From the NCBI RefSeq assembly GCF_900169365.1, contig NZ_FXZH01000014.1, forward strand, positions 62,001 to 126,000: a stretch of DNA of 64,000 bases. Reading direction: 5' to 3'. The translations under genes were made by a program, and so were the position numbers. Origin of the DNA: Brevibacterium sp. 239c (GTDB lineage Bacteria; Actinomycetota; Actinomycetes; Actinomycetales; Brevibacteriaceae). Under the pieces are notes generated by a model. That model made no database searches, was not told the DNA's origin, and saw only the letters and a list, made by a program, of their open reading frames with translations. Within the stretch, counting starts at the first letter, position 1. The number at the start of each line of letters is the position of its first letter. Shown piece by piece: positions 17,544 through 25,148 of this stretch.

Positions 17544-18806
17544 TCAGCTCCGACTCGTGATGAGCAGCGGTGTCTGCGGATCACCGACGAGCGCGGCCCC
17601 GGACTCGGCAATGTGGTGGGGTGCCCCGAGGCTCTTGATCGTCCTGAGTAGGGGAACGTCGCTGTCGGCCTGGCTTCCGTCCCGAGCCGATCTGGCCGTG
17701 GCGCCATCGCCCGCTGAGTCGAAGACGATGAGGCCAGCACCCACGCCGGCGACCTCGGTGTTCTCGGGCAGGGGCGACTTCCACCGTTCGGTCCCGTCAC
17801 TGTTGAATCCCTGCAGATCAGAGCCTGCTGTGACCAGGGTGTTGCTCGCTGAGTCGAACCAGGCCCCGGAGATATCGGAATCGACGCTTGCTCCCGAGTC
17901 CAAATCGACGAGGGTTCGTTCCTCGCTGCCGGCGTCACCCAGCAGTGCATGAGACGTACCGATCGGCTCCCAGGGAATCTCTCGAGCCTCGGCGGCGGAC
18001 ATGCCGAAGTCCGCGGCCGCCCGAGTCCAGAGCCTGTCCCCGTCGAGGTTCTCCCCGACGAGGACGCTGCCCTGAGAGCGCACCAGGTGCTCACCGAACA
18101 TAGCGATGACCCGCGGCCTGGAGTCGTCACTCTCACCCGGACTCTCAGTCCCGCCCTCACCCGGAACTTCGTCCTCGTCCTCAGCCGCGGCCACAGCGCC
18201 GGTGGCCGGGTTGAGCGCGGTACGGGGTCCGCCGGTTCCGATGAAGTCCTTCGGTGCGCTCGCGAAGACGAGGCCATTGCCCAGCATTGCGCCGGGCGTT
18301 TCCACCGGCCCCCACCGTTTCTGACCGGTCTGTAGGTCATAGCCGCTCGCGGTCGATGTGAGTGAGTCTTCTGTCGTCGGGCCTTGGCCCATGAGGACTG
18401 CGATAGGGCCGTCGGCGGTGGTGGTGACGAGGTAGGCGGAGCAGGCGCGGGAACGCTGCGCCGTCCATAGGATCTCGCCGCTGGAGTCAACGGCGCGGTA
18501 TTCCAGGCTGTCATCGTTTTCATGCATGGAGAGGAACGTGCCTCCTGCTTCCTGGGCCGGGGCGTCCCAGCCGGGGTCGACGGTGGCCGCCGCTGCAGAC
18601 TCGTTCCCAGCACCCTGCGCAGCGGAGCCGGCCCCGGTATCGGCGCCGGCTCCGGATCCCGAAGGTTCGAAGCTCGGAGCCTGTGAGCCGGCTGCCTTCG
18701 GCTCGGAGGACTGGGACTCCTGGCCGAGTGCAGAGCAGGCGCTGAGGGGGAGGAGAGCAGCGAGGGCGAGTGGCAGAATCGCCGAGGCGATGGGCCGTGG
18801 TCGCAC
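17544..18806 (-). CDS. Secreted lipoprotein with PQQ-like beta-propeller repeats, paralogue of 14631-15785
   Basis: The 420-residue product has a lipoprotein signal (lipobox LPLSAC, Cys about 24) and a low-complexity Ala/Gly/Ser/Pro linker before the propeller. Shared motifs with the other lipoprotein include AVDSSGEILWTAQR and YDLQTGQKRWGPVETPG. An extra acidic insertion (EDEDEVPGEGGTESPGES) sits in the middle. It starts six bases after the DsbA gene at 18813-19571 stops, so the two form an operon that copies the neighbouring dsbA-ccdA-lipoprotein unit but lacks ccdA. Function unknown; presumably acts with its DsbA partner on the outer face of the membrane. Confidence 0.75.
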   Translation of the reverse strand: MRPRPIASAILPLALAALLPLSACSALGQESQSSEPKAAGSQAPSFEPSGSGAGADTGAGSAAQGAGNESAAAATVDPGWDAPAQEAGGTFLSMHENDDSLEYRAVDSSGEILWTAQRSRACSAYLVTTTADGPIAVLMGQGPTTEDSLTSTASGYDLQTGQKRWGPVETPGAMLGNGLVFASAPKDFIGTGGPRTALNPATGAVAAAEDEDEVPGEGGTESPGESDDSRPRVIAMFGEHLVRSQGSVLVGENLDGDRLWTRAAADFGMSAAEAREIPWEPIGTSHALLGDAGSEERTLVDLDSGASVDSDISGAWFDSASNTLVTAGSDLQGFNSDGTERWKSPLPENTEVAGVGAGLIVFDSAGDGATARSARDGSQADSDVPLLRTIKSLGAPHHIAESGAALVGDPQTPLLITSRS

Positions 18807-18812
18807 GCTTCC

Positions 18813-19571
18813 TTACCCTTCCGCCTCGGCGAGGGCATCATCGACAGCGCTCACGAACTCCTTGGTCGGCTGAGCCCCCACGAGGGGTTTGCCGCCGATG
18901 ATGAACGACGGGGTGCTGGCCACTCCCAGGGAAGAGCCCTCCTGAGCGACGGCATCGAACTCGTCGTGTGCCTCCACCGAGTTCATGTCTCCCTTGAACT
19001 TGGTCGGGTCCAGACCCAGATCCTTGGCCGTGGACACCAGCGAGTCATCATCGAGCTCGGATTTCGCGGGATGTTTGCCGCCTTTGAACATGGCGTTGTG
19101 GAACTCCCAGTATTTGTCCTGGAGGCCGGCGGCATAGGCTGCGCGGGCGGCTCTCTCAGACTCCTCACCGAAGACCGCGAGGTCGCGCATCTCGATGCGC
19201 AGATCACCCTTTTCGACGTATTCCATCATGGTCGGCAACGTCTCCTCGTTCCAGGTGGCGCAGTAGGGGCACTGGTAGTCGGAGAACATGACGAGGGTCA
19301 CCGGCGCATCGACGTCGCCGGCTGCACTGTCATCGCCTTCGACTCTGTGCTCGACGAAGGACAGGTCGATATCGTCACCCGAACCGGACTCGCCGCTGGA
19401 ATCGGAGTCTCCGCTGGATCCCGATTCGCTCTGCGAATCTGAACCTTGGGCATTGGCGCCGTCTTCGGAAGGGCCCTGATTGACGATGACCACGCCGATG
19501 AGGACCGCGGCGAGGACGATTACGGCCAAGGGGACGAGCCACACCATGGGGCCGCGAGCGGATCGGATCAT
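18813..19571 (-). CDS. Membrane-anchored DsbA family thioredoxin-like protein
   Basis: The 252-residue protein has an N-terminal anchor (VWLVPLAVIVLAAVLIGVVIV), a Ser/Gly/Asp-rich linker (SESGSSGDSDSSGESG), and a DsbA domain with active site QCPYCATW, then ASTPSFIIGGKPLVGAQP around the cis-Pro. I chose ATG 19571, preceded by AGGAGG at five bases; an upstream extension to 19682 would cross the operator. It is a paralogue of the DsbA at 16732-17475 and pairs with its own propeller lipoprotein. It should act in oxidative folding or thiol repair of exported proteins. Confidence 0.9.
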   Translation of the reverse strand: MIRSARGPMVWLVPLAVIVLAAVLIGVVIVNQGPSEDGANAQGSDSQSESGSSGDSDSSGESGSGDDIDLSFVEHRVEGDDSAAGDVDAPVTLVMFSDYQCPYCATWNEETLPTMMEYVEKGDLRIEMRDLAVFGEESERAARAAYAAGLQDKYWEFHNAMFKGGKHPAKSELDDDSLVSTAKDLGLDPTKFKGDMNSVEAHDEFDAVAQEGSSLGVASTPSFIIGGKPLVGAQPTKEFVSAVDDALAEAEG

Positions 19572-19667
19572 GGGATCCTCCTGAGGAAGTCGAAGCGGAA
19601 GAGTCGGAAGGTCGGGAGAGTCGGGGCGGCGAGCATTCGAGTCGCCGCGACATGGCAGACATGGAAC

Positions 19668-19704
19668 TTTACTACCGTACATAGTAAACTAGCTTCCATA
19701 GTAA
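19668..19704. promoter_or_regulatory. Tandem palindromes, candidate BlaI operator B
   Basis: TTTACTA-N7-TAGTAAA (19668-19688) is perfect. It is followed at the same geometry by AAACTA-N7-TAGTAA (19686-19704), whose left arm is degenerate and overlaps the first site. The array lies between the divergent dsbA (starts 19571) and the membrane-protein-blaI-M56 operon (starts 19741), so it can control both. Confidence 0.7.
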
Positions 19705-19740
19705 TCAGATTGTCCGGCACTGCGCAACGAAGGGACCTTC

Positions 19741-20238
19741 GTGCTGTTCTCGTATCTCTCCGACGCGGCCCAGGCGCTTCGAATGTGGGGCGCTCGCCGC
19801 ATCCTCGTGGCTATTGCGGTGGCCGTCGTCTCTGCGCTCGTCATCGGTGTGTCCACCGTGCTCATCCCCAATTCGTTCTTCGCCAGAGATATTCCGGCCG
19901 TGTGGTGGGACTATCCGATGTGGATTCTCACCTCGGCCCTCATCGGTCTGCTCACCGCCACCTACGTCCGCGAGCCCGGGACTTCCGCTCCGGACTCCGG
20001 TGGGGGCACCTTCGGCACCGTGGGCGGCATGCTCGGGTGGTTCGCCGTCGGCTGCCCTGTGTGCAACAAGATTGCGCTCCTGGTGCTCGGTTACACTGGG
20101 GCTCTCACATACTTTGCTCCGCTGCAGCCTGTGCTGGCGGTGCTGTCGGTCATCCTGCTGCTCGTCGCGGTGGTCGTCCGCCTCAAGGGGCAGTTCTCCT
20201 GCCCAGTACCCATTCGTGAAAGGAGCGCTCAGGCATGA
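19741..20238 (+). CDS. Small membrane protein with CPVC motif
   Basis: The 165-residue protein has about four membrane helices and a conserved-looking GCPVCNKIALLVLGYTGALTYFAPLQP block near the third helix, with the CxxC at the membrane surface. A Gly/Ser/Pro loop (PGTSAPDSGGGTFG) precedes it. I do not know a named family, but CxxC in such a position suggests thiol exchange with the neighbouring DsbA proteins. Translation starts at GTG. The stop overlaps blaI by ATGA, so it is the first gene of an operon with blaI and the M56 protease. Confidence 0.75.
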   Translation: MLFSYLSDAAQALRMWGARRILVAIAVAVVSALVIGVSTVLIPNSFFARDIPAVWWDYPMWILTSALIGLLTATYVREPGTSAPDSGGGTFGTVGGMLGWFAVGCPVCNKIALLVLGYTGALTYFAPLQPVLAVLSVILLLVAVVVRLKGQFSCPVPIRERSAQA

Positions 20239-20624
20239 CATCAGTGTCGGATTCGACCGAAAATTCATCGCCGATCCGCCTCGGTGCGCTCGAACAGCAG
20301 GTCATGGACCTGCTGTGGGATGAGGGCCCATTGACAGTCCGGCAGATCATCGAGGACTTGGACAATGTTCCCGCCTACACGACGATCGCGACCGTGCTGA
20401 CGAACCTGGAACGCAAGAGCCTCGTGCGGCGTGAGCGACAAGGCCGATCGGTGCAGCACCTTCCGATCATCAGCCGCGAAGAGCATGCGGCGACGCTCAT
20501 GCAGAAGGCGCTGGTCAACGGGGGAGACCGGGCGGCCTCGATCCTGCACTTCGTCCAAGGCATCGGTGCCGAGGATGTCGAGCTTCTCCGCGGCTACCTC
20601 AACTCCAAGGATGAACGCGGATGA
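20235..20624 (+). CDS. BlaI/MecI/CopY family transcriptional repressor
   Basis: The 129-residue protein has the BlaI winged helix: LGALEQQVMDLLWDEGPLTVRQIIEDL, then AYTTIATVLTNLERKSLVRRERQGRSVQHLPIISREEHAATLM, which includes the recognition helix and wing. BlaI repressors bind TACTA/TAGTA palindromes as dimers and are released by proteolysis when the partner M56 protein is activated. Matching palindromes occur at 17491-17509 and 19668-19704. It is coupled to the genes on both sides by ATGA overlaps. Regulation of the Dsb loci is inferred from site placement. Confidence 0.92.
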   Translation: MTSVSDSTENSSPIRLGALEQQVMDLLWDEGPLTVRQIIEDLDNVPAYTTIATVLTNLERKSLVRRERQGRSVQHLPIISREEHAATLMQKALVNGGDRAASILHFVQGIGAEDVELLRGYLNSKDERG

Positions 20625-21607
20625 GTCTGCTGCTCAGCGGGGTCGGCGCGCTCACTCTGTTCGCCCTCATCTCCTGGATCGGGCCCTTTCTGGTGAGAGC
20701 TGCAGCGCCGGTTCTCATGCGGGTCCCGCGACTGGCAGTGTTCGGGCTCCTGTTGGTGCCCCTCATGTGGTGGGCGGTCGTGGCCGCGATGAGCCTCATG
20801 GCGGCCTCGCTGTTCAAGGGTCCGGATGTTCTGCCCGTTCCCCTCGCCGATGTGTGCCAGCGGTGCCTCATCGCGGCCAGCCCGTTCCCCGGGCTCGCGC
20901 AGGTCGACACTTTGGTCCCGGTGGTCCTCTTCCTCATCTTCCCGCTTGTGCTCTCACTCGTCTCCGTAGTATGGGCGCTGCATCGGCGGACTCGTCGCAG
21001 GCAGGCGAACTCGGCTGCCGCCCAGCGTCTGCACCAGGACTCGGCGGTCGCCGATATCAACGGTCATTCACTCAACATCCTCGACGTCCGGACCCCCTTC
21101 GCGTTCTCCCTGCCGCAGAAATACGGCGGCGTAATCGTCTCCGAAGCCCTGTGCGCGAGCTTGGAGAAGAACGAGCTCACCGCCGTGCTCGAGCACGAAA
21201 AGGCCCACGTCGAGGGTGGGCATCATCGGATCATGGCAATCGTCGACACCTTCGTGCGACCGCTGTCGTTCATTCCCCTGTTCGCCGAGGTGGCCGCCTC
21301 CATCCCGCTCTACCTCGAGATCGCTGCCGATGACCGGGCACAGCAGGTCGCCGGCACACCGGCTCTGGCCAGTGCGCTGCTCAAGATCGGGCAGCCCACG
21401 AACCTCAGCGACCACCTCGGCGGCCTCCATGCTCTCAATATCGCTGGACCCGACCGCATTCGGCAGTTGGTCTCACCGGCCAAAATGACATCCGGGGTAC
21501 TGCCGGTGGTGGCTCTGGTGAGTGTGCTCGCCGCCTTCGTCACCGTCTTCTCCTCAGTGTTCTACTCCTACGCCACGGTGCTGGTCGCCGGCTGCGTCAT
21601 GCCCTGA
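20621..21607 (+). CDS. M56 family membrane metalloprotease (BlaR1-like, no penicillin-binding domain)
   Basis: The 328-residue protein has three N-terminal membrane segments and one near the C-terminus, and the zinc motif HEKAH (HExxH) inside TAVLEHEKAHVEGGHHR. A second metal ligand is likely in LEIAADDRAQQV (glutamate). It is shorter than BlaR1/MecR1 and lacks any penicillin-sensor domain, so beta-lactam sensing is not supported. It probably cleaves or triggers release of the BlaI-type repressor encoded four bases upstream, in response to an envelope signal such as disulfide or cell-wall stress, which is inference. Confidence 0.87.
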   Translation: MSLLLSGVGALTLFALISWIGPFLVRAAAPVLMRVPRLAVFGLLLVPLMWWAVVAAMSLMAASLFKGPDVLPVPLADVCQRCLIAASPFPGLAQVDTLVPVVLFLIFPLVLSLVSVVWALHRRTRRRQANSAAAQRLHQDSAVADINGHSLNILDVRTPFAFSLPQKYGGVIVSEALCASLEKNELTAVLEHEKAHVEGGHHRIMAIVDTFVRPLSFIPLFAEVAASIPLYLEIAADDRAQQVAGTPALASALLKIGQPTNLSDHLGGLHALNIAGPDRIRQLVSPAKMTSGVLPVVALVSVLAAFVTVFSSVFYSYATVLVAGCVMP

Positions 21608-21700
21608 CCGACCTCGGTGAAGTGGCCACCACTCGGACTCAAGCCACCCCAATCACGCGGGCGCCTACCATGCTGGATGAGGGTACGAGGGGAGTGATGA

Positions 21701-22972
21701 GTGGATAGACACGAGCAGCGAGTGCCGAGTCGGGGCCTGCTGACGGTGCTCTTGGGCGCCGTCGGTGCCGGGCCGTTGATGCTCTACGGGCTCAGCGCCG
21801 TCAGCGACTCGATCATCGTCGACCTCGGGATCTCGGAAGCCCAATTCGGTCTGCTGGCCACAGCCTGCTTCGCGTGCGCGGCCATCGGCAACGCGACCTT
21901 GGGCCGAGTTGCGGACAAGTACTCGGACAACTCTCTGATGACCGTGGTCTTCGTGCTCGCGGCAGCCGCGCTGATGCTGGTCGCGGTCCCGGCAGGCTTT
22001 TGGATGCTGTTGATCGCAGCAGGCATCTCGGGCGTTGCCCAGTCTTTCCCCAACGGGGTCACCAATCGGATCCTTCTTGAACGTGTCCCGACGTCCAAAC
22101 GCATCGGCTGGGTGGGAATCAAACAGTCCGGAGTCCAGGTCAGCCAGCTGACGGCGAGTCTGGCATTTCCGCTGTTGGCCGCGGTTGCAGGATGGCGGGG
22201 TGCGGCACTGCTCATCGCACTCGTACCTCTCCTCCTGATGGTGCTGTCGTGGCGATCGCTGCGCAAGACACCGCTGCTCACGGATGCACCTTCGCGGTCC
22301 GCTGACACCACCACTTCCACCGCCGAATCCGAGACTGCAGAACTCAAGACTGCCCCCGCCGAGGTGGTCGAGGCAGTTCCCGTCACCTCCTCGCGATATC
22401 CCGGCATGGTGTGGGCCCTGGCTGCCTTCGGCCTGCTCAACGGGGTCGGCGTCCAAGCAACCAATGTCTACATGCCGCTGTTCTCAGTGCGCGAACTGGG
22501 ATTCTCACTCGTCCTCGGCGGTATCACCGCGGCAGTGGCCGGGGCGATCGGCGTGGCCGCCCGCGTGGGTTGGGCCAGGCAGATGGCCCGTGGTGCATCG
22601 GGGCCCCGCCTGCTCCTGCTTCTTGCCTTCATCGCCGTCGGTGGCGCAGTGATGTTCTACGGTGCAGGGGTATCCGGCTGGGCGTGGATGCTGTGGGTTG
22701 CGGCGGCACTGCACGGCACCTCGGCGCTCGGAGTCTCTGTGGTTCTCATGAGTGCTCTCATGCGCTCGATCCCAGCGACGTCGATGGCTTCGGCCAGTGG
22801 GATGGTCACGGCCGGCATGTTCACCGGCTTCGCCCTCGGCCCGGTGGCCATGGGGTTGTTGGTGAGCTCGCCCGCTGGGTTCTCGCTGGGCTGGGCGGTC
22901 GTCGGAGTGATCTACCTGCTCTGTGCAGTGCTCGCTGTGGTGCTCATCCGTGCGGCTCGGCGAAGCGAATAA
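21701..22972 (+). CDS. MFS transporter
   Basis: The 423-residue protein has twelve hydrophobic segments in two halves of six with a polar central loop (about residues 190-225, Thr/Ser/Glu-rich). The motif LGRVADKYSDNSLM between helices 2 and 3 matches the MFS G-x-L-x-D-R/K loop. LERVPTSKRIGWVGIKQSG, with GIKQSG in helix 5, is typical of cyanate-permease/NarK-like members. GTG start at 21701 follows GGAGTGATG. The substrate is unknown. No regulator lies next to it. Confidence 0.85.
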   Translation: MDRHEQRVPSRGLLTVLLGAVGAGPLMLYGLSAVSDSIIVDLGISEAQFGLLATACFACAAIGNATLGRVADKYSDNSLMTVVFVLAAAALMLVAVPAGFWMLLIAAGISGVAQSFPNGVTNRILLERVPTSKRIGWVGIKQSGVQVSQLTASLAFPLLAAVAGWRGAALLIALVPLLLMVLSWRSLRKTPLLTDAPSRSADTTTSTAESETAELKTAPAEVVEAVPVTSSRYPGMVWALAAFGLLNGVGVQATNVYMPLFSVRELGFSLVLGGITAAVAGAIGVAARVGWARQMARGASGPRLLLLLAFIAVGGAVMFYGAGVSGWAWMLWVAAALHGTSALGVSVVLMSALMRSIPATSMASASGMVTAGMFTGFALGPVAMGLLVSSPAGFSLGWAVVGVIYLLCAVLAVVLIRAARRSE

Positions 22973-23043
22973 ACTTCAGCACGTCTTCCGATCAACAGCG
23001 AAGAGTACTCCTCGTGCGATCGTAAAACCAGCCCTTGTCGGCG

Positions 23044-23069
23044 CCGGGGAGTCTGCTTAGACTCCCCGG
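23044..23069. promoter_or_regulatory. Perfect 26-bp inverted repeat between two MFS genes
   Basis: CCGGGGAGTCT-gctt-AGACTCCCCGG has 11 matched base pairs. It could be the terminator hairpin of the upstream MFS gene (72 bp after its stop), although no T-run follows, or an operator 51 bp upstream of the next MFS start. Confidence 0.55.
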
Positions 23070-23119
23070 TAGATAGCGCGAAAAGTTGGCCGGTGCGAAC
23101 TGATGCAGCGAGGTGTCTG

Positions 23120-24964
23120 ATGAGCAAGGATGTTGAACTCGGAACCATCACAACCGATGTGCCGGCCCGCATGGACCGACTCCCATGGGCCAGGTTCCAT
23201 TGGATGGTTGTCGTCGGTCTGGGCAGCGTGTGGATCCTCGATGGACTCGAAGTCACCATGGTCGGCAATGTCGCCGCCCGAATGACAGAGGACGACAGCG
23301 GCATCTCGATGACCGCCGGGCAGATCGGCACCGCGGGTGCGATCTACGTGCTGGGAGCGTGCGTCGGCGCCATTGTCTTCGGCCAGCTCACCGACAGGTT
23401 CGGCCGCCGCAGACTCTTCCTCATCACCCTCGTCCTCTACCTGGTGGCAACCGTCGCCACCGCGTTCTCCTTCTCACCCTGGTACTTCTTCCTCGTCCGC
23501 TTCCTCACCGGAGCCGGGATCGGCGGCGAATACGCGGCCGTGAACTCCGCCATCGATGAACTCATCCCCGCCCGAGTGCGCGGGCGCATCGACCTCATCA
23601 TCAACGGCTCCTACTGGCTCGGCGCTGCCGGCGGTGCCGCAACAACCCTGTTCTTCCTCAACACCGACATCCTGCCGCAGATGATCGGCTGGCGACTCGC
23701 CTTCGCCGTCGGCGCGCTGCTGTCGATCTTCGTCTTTGTCGTCCGCAAGAATGTGCCCGAAAGTCCGCGGTGGCTCTTCATCCACGGTCAGGAGGACGAA
23801 GCCGAGAAGATCGTCGAAGGCATCGAGTCCGGCATCGAGGAGGCGACGCAGCAGAGTCTGCCCGAGCCAGACCGTACTATTACGATCCGCCAACGCAAGA
23901 CGATCTCCTTCGCCGAGCTCGCGAAGGTCGCCTTCAAGCTCTATCCGAAGCGTGCTGTCCTCTGCCTTGTCCTCTTTGTCGGGCAGGCGTTTCTCTACAA
24001 CGGAATCACCTTCAACCTCGGGACGATTTTCCACGGGTTCTACGGCGTGGCTGCGGGGACCGTTCCGATCTTCATCATCCTGTGGTCGCTGAGCAACTTC
24101 GCGGGCCCCGTCGTCCTCGGCAGGCTCTTCGACACGATCGGCCGCAAGCAGATGATCTCGTTCAGCTATCTGGGCTCAGCAGTCGTAGCAGTGATTCTGG
24201 CATTCGTCTTCAACGCGAACATCGGCAATGCCTGGCTCTTCCTCATCATCCTCGCCGTCTGCTTCTTCCTCGCCTCGTCCGGTGCCAGCGCGGCATATCT
24301 CACGGTCAGCGAGATCTTCCCGATGGAGACCCGGGCACTGGCGATCGCATTCTTCTACGCCATCGGCACAGCCGCCGGCGGTATCGCCGGACCGCTGCTC
24401 TTCGGCGGGATGATCGAATCCGGCAACCGGTCCCTGGTTGCCATGGCCTTCTGCATCGGCGCCGGAGTCATGGCATTGGGTGGCATCGCGGAGATCTTCC
24501 TCGGAGTCAAGGCAGAGGGGGCGAACCTCGAGGATATCGCCCGCCCGCTCACCGCCGAAGATGCCGATGGCGCCAAGGGGAAGGTCGAGGAGAAGATGGC
24601 CGCAGAGGCGGGTGCCGGCCAAGGCTCGGATGCTGACGGCACCGTGGAGCCGACGACAGGGGCAGGGCGCCAGGAGATGAGGAAACGCGACCGGCTGCGT
24701 CCGGGGCCGGGTTCGGCCGGGGCATATGCCCCGTGGCCGTCAGTCTCCTCCCGTGATGTCCCTCCCGAAGTCTCGGCCAATGAGGTGCAGGGCATCATCG
24801 ACTACGTTCGCGACATGCAGCCGGTCTCGGAGACGGAGCTCCACCGCGCTATCGGTGCCCGTCACTGGGGGCCCGGACGTTTCCGCTCGGCGGTGCGCGA
24901 AGCCATCCGATTGGGGCACATCAAACGCAATCGTCGCGGCAAGTTGGAGTCGACCGACCGGTGA
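23120..24964 (+). CDS. MFS sugar/aromatic-acid type transporter with C-terminal soluble extension
   Basis: The 614-residue protein has an N-terminal MFS domain (about residues 20-470): GQLTDRFGRRRLFLITLVLYL is the signature loop, FLTGAGIGGEYAAVNSAIDELIPARVRGR is helices 4-5, and the second half has GRLFDTIGRKQMIS. After that come a charged linker and about 65 residues (VSANEVQGIIDYVRDMQPVSETELHRAI... to the end) that look like a winged-helix fold. This tail is unusual for MFS transporters. I chose ATG 23120 over the in-frame GTG 23093. It is followed by a possible leaderless 28-residue peptide gene. The substrate is unknown. Confidence 0.83.
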   Translation: MSKDVELGTITTDVPARMDRLPWARFHWMVVVGLGSVWILDGLEVTMVGNVAARMTEDDSGISMTAGQIGTAGAIYVLGACVGAIVFGQLTDRFGRRRLFLITLVLYLVATVATAFSFSPWYFFLVRFLTGAGIGGEYAAVNSAIDELIPARVRGRIDLIINGSYWLGAAGGAATTLFFLNTDILPQMIGWRLAFAVGALLSIFVFVVRKNVPESPRWLFIHGQEDEAEKIVEGIESGIEEATQQSLPEPDRTITIRQRKTISFAELAKVAFKLYPKRAVLCLVLFVGQAFLYNGITFNLGTIFHGFYGVAAGTVPIFIILWSLSNFAGPVVLGRLFDTIGRKQMISFSYLGSAVVAVILAFVFNANIGNAWLFLIILAVCFFLASSGASAAYLTVSEIFPMETRALAIAFFYAIGTAAGGIAGPLLFGGMIESGNRSLVAMAFCIGAGVMALGGIAEIFLGVKAEGANLEDIARPLTAEDADGAKGKVEEKMAAEAGAGQGSDADGTVEPTTGAGRQEMRKRDRLRPGPGSAGAYAPWPSVSSRDVPPEVSANEVQGIIDYVRDMQPVSETELHRAIGARHWGPGRFRSAVREAIRLGHIKRNRRGKLESTDR

Positions 24965-25010
24965 TCCGAGGCCAAGACACAGCCCAGACGTCCCCCGTAG
25001 AATCGGGAGT

Positions 25011-25097
25011 ATGCGCAAACGTGTACTCGTCATTGTTCTGGCCGTCATCGCGGTGCTCGGCCTAGTCGCCGGTATGCTCAGCGGGACTCCATATTGA
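25011..25097 (+). CDS. Predicted 28-residue membrane peptide
   Basis: ATG 25011 opens a 28-codon frame: a basic head (MRKRV), one hydrophobic helix (LVIVLAVIAVLGLVAGML), and a short SGTPY tail. TAGAAT lies at 24998-25003, seven bases before the ATG, so the mRNA could be leaderless, as is common in actinobacteria. The layout is that of many small single-pass membrane proteins. Conservation cannot be judged here. Confidence 0.45.
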   Translation: MRKRVLVIVLAVIAVLGLVAGMLSGTPY

Positions 25098-25148
25098 ACG
25101 CCGTCACAGACAATGACACAGACGCAGGCACAATGTGAGGAGTGAATC

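Noticed and set aside
20621-21607. M56 protein as a beta-lactam sensor (BlaR1)
   Set aside because: It lacks the C-terminal penicillin-binding domain, and no beta-lactamase gene lies in the window.
23044-23069. Calling the 26-bp palindrome a firm rho-independent terminator
   Set aside because: The stem is perfect but there is no following T-run; it could be an operator, so it was listed neutrally.
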